Part shown: positions 24,397 to 28,256 of the stretch, one piece after another
Position numbering within the stretch: position 1 is the stretch's first letter
Layout of the letters: each line of letters starts with the position of its first letter
DNA from: DASQHY01 sp035602605
GTDB taxonomy: Bacteria; Acidobacteriota; Terriglobia; Acidiferrales; UBA7541
Assembly (NCBI GenBank): GCA_035602605.1
Contig: DATNLZ010000117.1
Span: 1 to 28,256 of the forward strand
Direction of reading: 5' to 3'
Length of the DNA stretch: 28,256 bases
Made by a program: the position numbers and the translations under genes
Notes under the pieces: model-generated
The model's database searches: none
What the model was told of the DNA's origin: nothing
The model's input: the letters and a program-made list of their open reading frames with translations, nothing else

Positions 24397-24410
24397 CACA
24401 GCTAGCTGTG
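24397..24410. promoter_or_regulatory. 14-bp perfect palindrome in the PadR divergent control region
   Basis: CACAGCTAGCTGTG is fully self-complementary. It lies 31 bases upstream of the preferred PadR start (24366) and 43 bases before the divergent TolB/TPR start. It is a good candidate operator for the PadR dimer controlling both directions. A TATA-rich stretch (ACTATATCGCATAA) follows immediately to the right. Confidence 0.5.
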
Positions 24411-24452
24411 TCGCTGCTAACTATATCGCATAACGCCATAGTGTCAAGCGAA

Positions 24453-25856
24453 ATGATAAACTATTCTCTCCTGGTAGTGCCGTTTGAGAATTTAAGCGGC
24501 GGCGCGACACAGGAATATTTTAGCGACGGCCTTACCGACGAGATGATCACCACGCTTGGGGGATTGCAACCGACGCGGCTGAGCGTTATCGCCCGCGCCT
24601 CGGCGATGGCCTATAAAAGCAATCACCGAACGGTACGCCAGATGGCCGCGGACACCGGAGCCGACGTGTTGTTGACCGGGGGTGTCCATCGTTCGAAACA
24701 GCGCGTGCGCATTACGGCACAATTAATCGATGCGCGGTCGCAGGCCAATCTGTGGACGGAAACGTATGAGCGCGATGCCGCCAATTTATTTGAGCTGCAA
24801 CGCGAAGTGGCTCTGCACATTGCGCAGTCACTCTCGCTTGAGCTGTTGCCGTCGCAACCGGCCCTGGGCCGGTCGGTGGCCAAAGATCCCGAAATCTACA
24901 ATGATTATTTGAAGGGCCTCTATTATTGGAACCGCCGCGGTTCGGAGAATCTAAAAAAAGCTGCTGAGTATTTTGCGCAAGCAGTTGCCAAAGATCCCAA
25001 TTACGCTCCGGCGCACGTTGGGCTGGCCCAAACGCACCTGGTCTCCATATCGTGGATGGCCACACAGCCGGAGACTGGCTATACCAATGCGCGGATAGAA
25101 GCCGAAAAAGCGCTTTCCCTTGATCCCAATCTCTCGGGAGCGCATGCGGCATTAGCAGGCATTTATTTCGAACATGACCGGGATTGGAGCCGCGCGGAAA
25201 AAGAATTTCAGCGCGCCCTGGAATTGAGCTCTGGCGATGCATCGGCCCACCAGTGGTACGCGGAATTTCTGACGGCTATGGGGCGGCACCAAGAGGCCAT
25301 TACGCACATGACCCGGGCGAGGGATCTCGACCCGCTCTCGCTGATTATCGGCGCGGACTTGGCCAATATTCTAAACTACGCTCGCCGGTACGACGACGCC
25401 ATTGCGGCGTCCCGCAAGACGCTGGAAGTGGATCCGAACTACCCGGTGGCTCATGAATTTTTAGCTAGGTCCTACTTTTTAAAAGGCCTGAATGCCGAGG
25501 GTGTCGCGGAGACTAAGAAAGCTATGCAGCTTAAGGGAGCGCCGCCGCTAATTGTGAACCAATACGGCAAGACTTTTGAACGAAGTGGAATCGAGGGATT
25601 GCGGCGCTCCATGCTTGCGGCCATGACCCACGGGTCTTCGTCGCACGACGACAGCGTGTCCTACCAACGTGCGCTGCTTTACGCACAACTGGGGGAGCGA
25701 GACCCGGCCATCGAAAACCTGGTACAAGCGGCGCGGGAGCGAGCCTCAGGCATCGAGTTTGTCGCCGTGGATCCCCGGCTTGACGCGCTACGAAACGACC
25801 CACGATTTCAAGACTTGTTACAACGCCTGGGTCACTCCATCAAAAAAACAGGCTGA
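24453..25856 (+). CDS. TolB-like (FlgO-type) domain plus TPR protein lacking the usual DNA-binding domain
   Basis: This is a 467-residue protein from ATG 24453; GTG 24441 or an ATG at 24408 are alternatives, and none has a strong ribosome site. It opens immediately with the TolB-like/FlgO domain (VVPFENLSGGATQEYFSDGLTDEMITTL, ~8-35; ADVLLTGGVHRSKQRVRITAQLIDA; LWTETYERDAANLFELQREVA). It continues with TPR units from ~150 to 430 (YFAQAVAKDPNYAPAHVGLAQTH; AEKALSLDPNLSGAHAALAGIY; KEFQRALELSSGDASAHQWYAEFL; SRKTLEVDPNYPVAHEFLARSYF). In most relatives this pair is the C-terminal half of a wHTH regulator, adenylate cyclase or Ser/Thr kinase. Here no effector, signal peptide or membrane helix precedes it. 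It is divergent from PadR. The role is unknown; it is probably a cytoplasmic scaffold or sensor half. Confidence 0.82.
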   Translation: MINYSLLVVPFENLSGGATQEYFSDGLTDEMITTLGGLQPTRLSVIARASAMAYKSNHRTVRQMAADTGADVLLTGGVHRSKQRVRITAQLIDARSQANLWTETYERDAANLFELQREVALHIAQSLSLELLPSQPALGRSVAKDPEIYNDYLKGLYYWNRRGSENLKKAAEYFAQAVAKDPNYAPAHVGLAQTHLVSISWMATQPETGYTNARIEAEKALSLDPNLSGAHAALAGIYFEHDRDWSRAEKEFQRALELSSGDASAHQWYAEFLTAMGRHQEAITHMTRARDLDPLSLIIGADLANILNYARRYDDAIAASRKTLEVDPNYPVAHEFLARSYFLKGLNAEGVAETKKAMQLKGAPPLIVNQYGKTFERSGIEGLRRSMLAAMTHGSSSHDDSVSYQRALLYAQLGERDPAIENLVQAARERASGIEFVAVDPRLDALRNDPRFQDLLQRLGHSIKKTG

Positions 25857-25878
25857 TGTTTAAGGGCTGATGGCGTGC

Positions 25879-27378
25879 TTAACGCGAAGCGCTTTCACGT
25901 TGGCCGGCTGCAAAGTGCGTCCACGGCCCCGCTTTCATGTCGCGCAACAGCGGCGCTTGCCAGCGGTACTCCGGATGAGCGTCGAGAAAGGGCTGGGCCA
26001 AGAAATCCGCGCCGCAGGGGTGGCCAACGCGCGCGACAAAGCTCATCGCTGCAGCCATCTTGCTGTTTGCCGCTTTGCCCTGCACCGCGCCACCCGGAAA
26101 ATACGGCTCCCATTCCCATACTCGAATGCCGCGCGAGGATGTGTCGGTATGCCCGCAAAGCACACGCTCGTTGGGATCCACTTTTTTCTCGTAGCTATCC
26201 ACATGATCGGAGAGCATTTGCTGCGCCAGGGGCAGGTCAAGCTGGCCCTTGTTTTCCTTCATCAATTCTTCCCAGCGTATGCGCCGCGCGTTCGGCGACG
26301 TGGTTTCGTTGTGGGGGTCAAACTTGGTGTCGAGCTTGATGACTTCAGGATCGCGGGCCCAATTCGAGCCGGTGAAGTAGCCGTCTTTGGTGCGCCAGAG
26401 ATTGGTCTTCTTCAAACCTAACTCAAACTGAGCGATCTCGCCGGTCTTGCGGTCACCGAGCAGCCAATCATTGGCGTATCCGCCGTTGTTGCCGTCGAGC
26501 ATGATCTGCACGTACTGGTCGATCGAGCCGGCATATTGCAGCGCCTTGCGGGCGCGGGCAAATTCGGCTTTTCCGCTGGGATCCCAGCCCTCGAATTGCG
26601 TGATGGTCGTTTCGGTAACCATCAAACCGTCGGAATTAATGCCAAAATCATCGTCGCTGGCGATCACCCCCGGGAAACCGTCCATCAACATGCGGTAACC
26701 ATGCGCCGGTGCGATGTCGAAAATAATGCGCCAGCGCTCGCCATTCATGTAGCTGGTCCAATTGTTGTGCGCGATGACGATCTGACGATCTTTCGTCCAG
26801 CTTCCGGTAGCCACAAACGCGCTGCAATTTCCCGGGCTCGCGAGTTTGGGCGCGTCGGCCACCCGATGGGTCTTGTTGTACCAGGGAACGTAATAGTCGG
26901 GCAGCTCTTCGAAGGCGTTGAGGGCCACAATGTCGTCCAGATCGAGCTTGCTGCCGCGGGCCCGCAAGCCTTCGACGATGCCCTGGAGCTCTTGCTGGTA
27001 TTCCAGGTCGATTTTTGGCCAGAGCATATCGTGGGCGGCCGCTCGGAAAAAAGTCCAGTCACGCTTGGTGGAATGGGTTGCGCCACGCTCGACGGCCGCA
27101 AAGGCATCCTCGATTTCCGGCTGTAGCAAATAACCATGGGCAAAGCCGATGTTGGCCGGCGGGCCCTGCAGATGGACGTAGATCCAGCCATCCTGCGCGA
27201 AGCGATACGCGCCCGCCAGACGCGGGTCTCGTGCTGCGGCGTCGTGGCGTGCGGCAGTCAGGTTGGCCGCGGAAACATCGGTGCCTCCGTGACGCGCCAG
27301 CAGCAGGAGAGCAGCTGCACCGGCTAGGAGCACGAGGGCGGCGCTTAGCCGGCGCAGCGAATCGGGTGGCTGAAGCAT
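25879..27378 (-). CDS. Exported phospholipase-B-like/C45-family Ntn hydrolase
   Basis: This 499-residue protein has GGAGA 7 bases before the ATG. The N-terminal hydrophobic segment (12-28) is a signal peptide or anchor. The central GNCSAFVATGSWTKDRQIVIAHNNWTSY places a candidate nucleophile at Cys185, exposed after autocleavage, with the H-N-N-W segment at 204-207. This arrangement is shared by phospholipase B-like (PLBD) proteins and C45 acyltransferase/peptidases. Further family blocks are GFPGVIASDDDFGINSDGLMVTETT, GNNGGYANDWLLGDRKTGEIAQFELG and LCGHTDTSSRG. It should cleave an amide or acyl-ester bond outside the cytoplasm; the substrate is unknown. It is convergent with the TolB/TPR gene (22 bases between stops). 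Confidence 0.86.
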   Translation of the reverse strand: MLQPPDSLRRLSAALVLLAGAAALLLLARHGGTDVSAANLTAARHDAAARDPRLAGAYRFAQDGWIYVHLQGPPANIGFAHGYLLQPEIEDAFAAVERGATHSTKRDWTFFRAAAHDMLWPKIDLEYQQELQGIVEGLRARGSKLDLDDIVALNAFEELPDYYVPWYNKTHRVADAPKLASPGNCSAFVATGSWTKDRQIVIAHNNWTSYMNGERWRIIFDIAPAHGYRMLMDGFPGVIASDDDFGINSDGLMVTETTITQFEGWDPSGKAEFARARKALQYAGSIDQYVQIMLDGNNGGYANDWLLGDRKTGEIAQFELGLKKTNLWRTKDGYFTGSNWARDPEVIKLDTKFDPHNETTSPNARRIRWEELMKENKGQLDLPLAQQMLSDHVDSYEKKVDPNERVLCGHTDTSSRGIRVWEWEPYFPGGAVQGKAANSKMAAAMSFVARVGHPCGADFLAQPFLDAHPEYRWQAPLLRDMKAGPWTHFAAGQRESASR

Positions 27379-27556
27379 TGGCGTTCTCCGGTATCCTTAA
27401 TTTTGTCGAGTGTATCCCCTTCGAGCAGACGCTTCAACTTTGCGGGATACTTGTTTAGGTAACCTCGCGTGCGGGCCTAGGTAGAACTCCGTCGCTTGGC
27501 TTTCGACAGTGGATAGCAGTTTTTCGTGGGTCTTGCGACCAAGCGAGTCGGCCAAT

Positions 27557-27591
27557 AAAAAAGGCCGTCCTGTTTTCAGAACGGCCTTTTT
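27557..27591 (-). terminator. Strong terminator of the rRNA operon
   Basis: AAAAAGGCCGT pairs with ACGGCCTTTTT, with one internal mismatch before an inner CTG/CAG stem and a TTTT loop. On the minus strand it ends in a T run directly after the 5S gene. It is nearly symmetrical and would also work on the plus strand. Confidence 0.88.
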
Positions 27592-27599
27592 GAATTAAT

Positions 27600-27715
<116 letters not shown>

Positions 27716-27724
27716 AAAGTCGTA

Positions 27725-27749
27725 AAAGCTCGAAGTAAAAACGAGCTTT
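27725..27749 (-). other. Hairpin in the 23S-5S spacer
   Basis: AAAGCTCG and CGAGCTTT form an exact 8-bp stem with a 9-base A-rich loop just upstream of 5S on the minus strand. It is a plausible RNase processing stem. No tRNA is present in this spacer. Confidence 0.4.
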
Positions 27750-27846
27750 GAGCTGAATAAGGCTGACGGACCGCAAATTCCACAAAAGCTTCGCAAAGGT
27801 TGTCGTTCCCCAGCAATGAGGGCATACGACGATTTGGGAAAGTTTT

Positions 27847-28256
<410 letters not shown>

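Noticed and set aside
24366..24399. Longer PadR start at GTG 24399
   Set aside because: No ribosome site precedes it and it overlaps the palindrome, whereas GTG 24366 has GGAGGT just upstream, although the 3-base spacing is tight.

Overview
The window looks like a chromosomal segment of an Acidobacteriota bacterium. This is inferred from family content, not from a database match: an ADOP-type duplicated ABC permease next to a PadR repressor, an Oar-like TonB-dependent receptor with an N-terminal carboxypeptidase-like domain, a TolB-like/TPR protein, and many exported lone enzymes, all in moderately GC-rich DNA. Genes are well spaced and mostly on the minus strand. I see no prophage, insertion sequence or CRISPR array.

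Left part (1-8012). The 5' end of an amino-acid permease gene is cut by the window edge. It is followed by a tRNA-Ser(UGA), an exported LmbE/PIG-L-type deacetylase (+), a 2,4-dienoyl-CoA-reductase-like SDR (-), an OprB-like outer-membrane porin (-), and a large Oar-like TonB-dependent receptor (-). A strong hairpin separates the receptor from the porin.

Centre (8304-14778). The most interesting region is a compact minus-strand operon in the order type III polyketide synthase, ICMT-type methyltransferase, FAD-dependent oxidoreductase, YceI-like exported protein, TPR-containing exported protein. Junctions are a 10-bp overlap, a 37-bp gap, a 4-bp overlap and a 1-bp overlap. The first three genes match the logic of known bacterial phenolic-lipid clusters (SrsA/B/C of Streptomyces; BpsA/B of Bacillus). 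The last two suggest a periplasmic lipid-binding or trafficking arm. Upstream lies typA/bipA, and a perfect inverted repeat sits between typA and the operon.

Right-centre (15257-21098). This part holds a secreted sialidase-fold (Asp-box) protein whose promoter carries an exact 18-bp tandem duplication, an isocitrate-lyase/PEP-mutase family enzyme, an exported protein with a duplicated beta-rich module, and an exported MetX-like alpha/beta hydrolase.

Right part (21278-28256). An ADOP permease and its PadR regulator lie divergent from a TolB-like/TPR protein that lacks the usual N-terminal DNA-binding domain. Next come an exported phospholipase-B/C45-like Ntn hydrolase and the 3' end of a minus-strand rRNA operon: partial 23S, 5S and a strong terminator.
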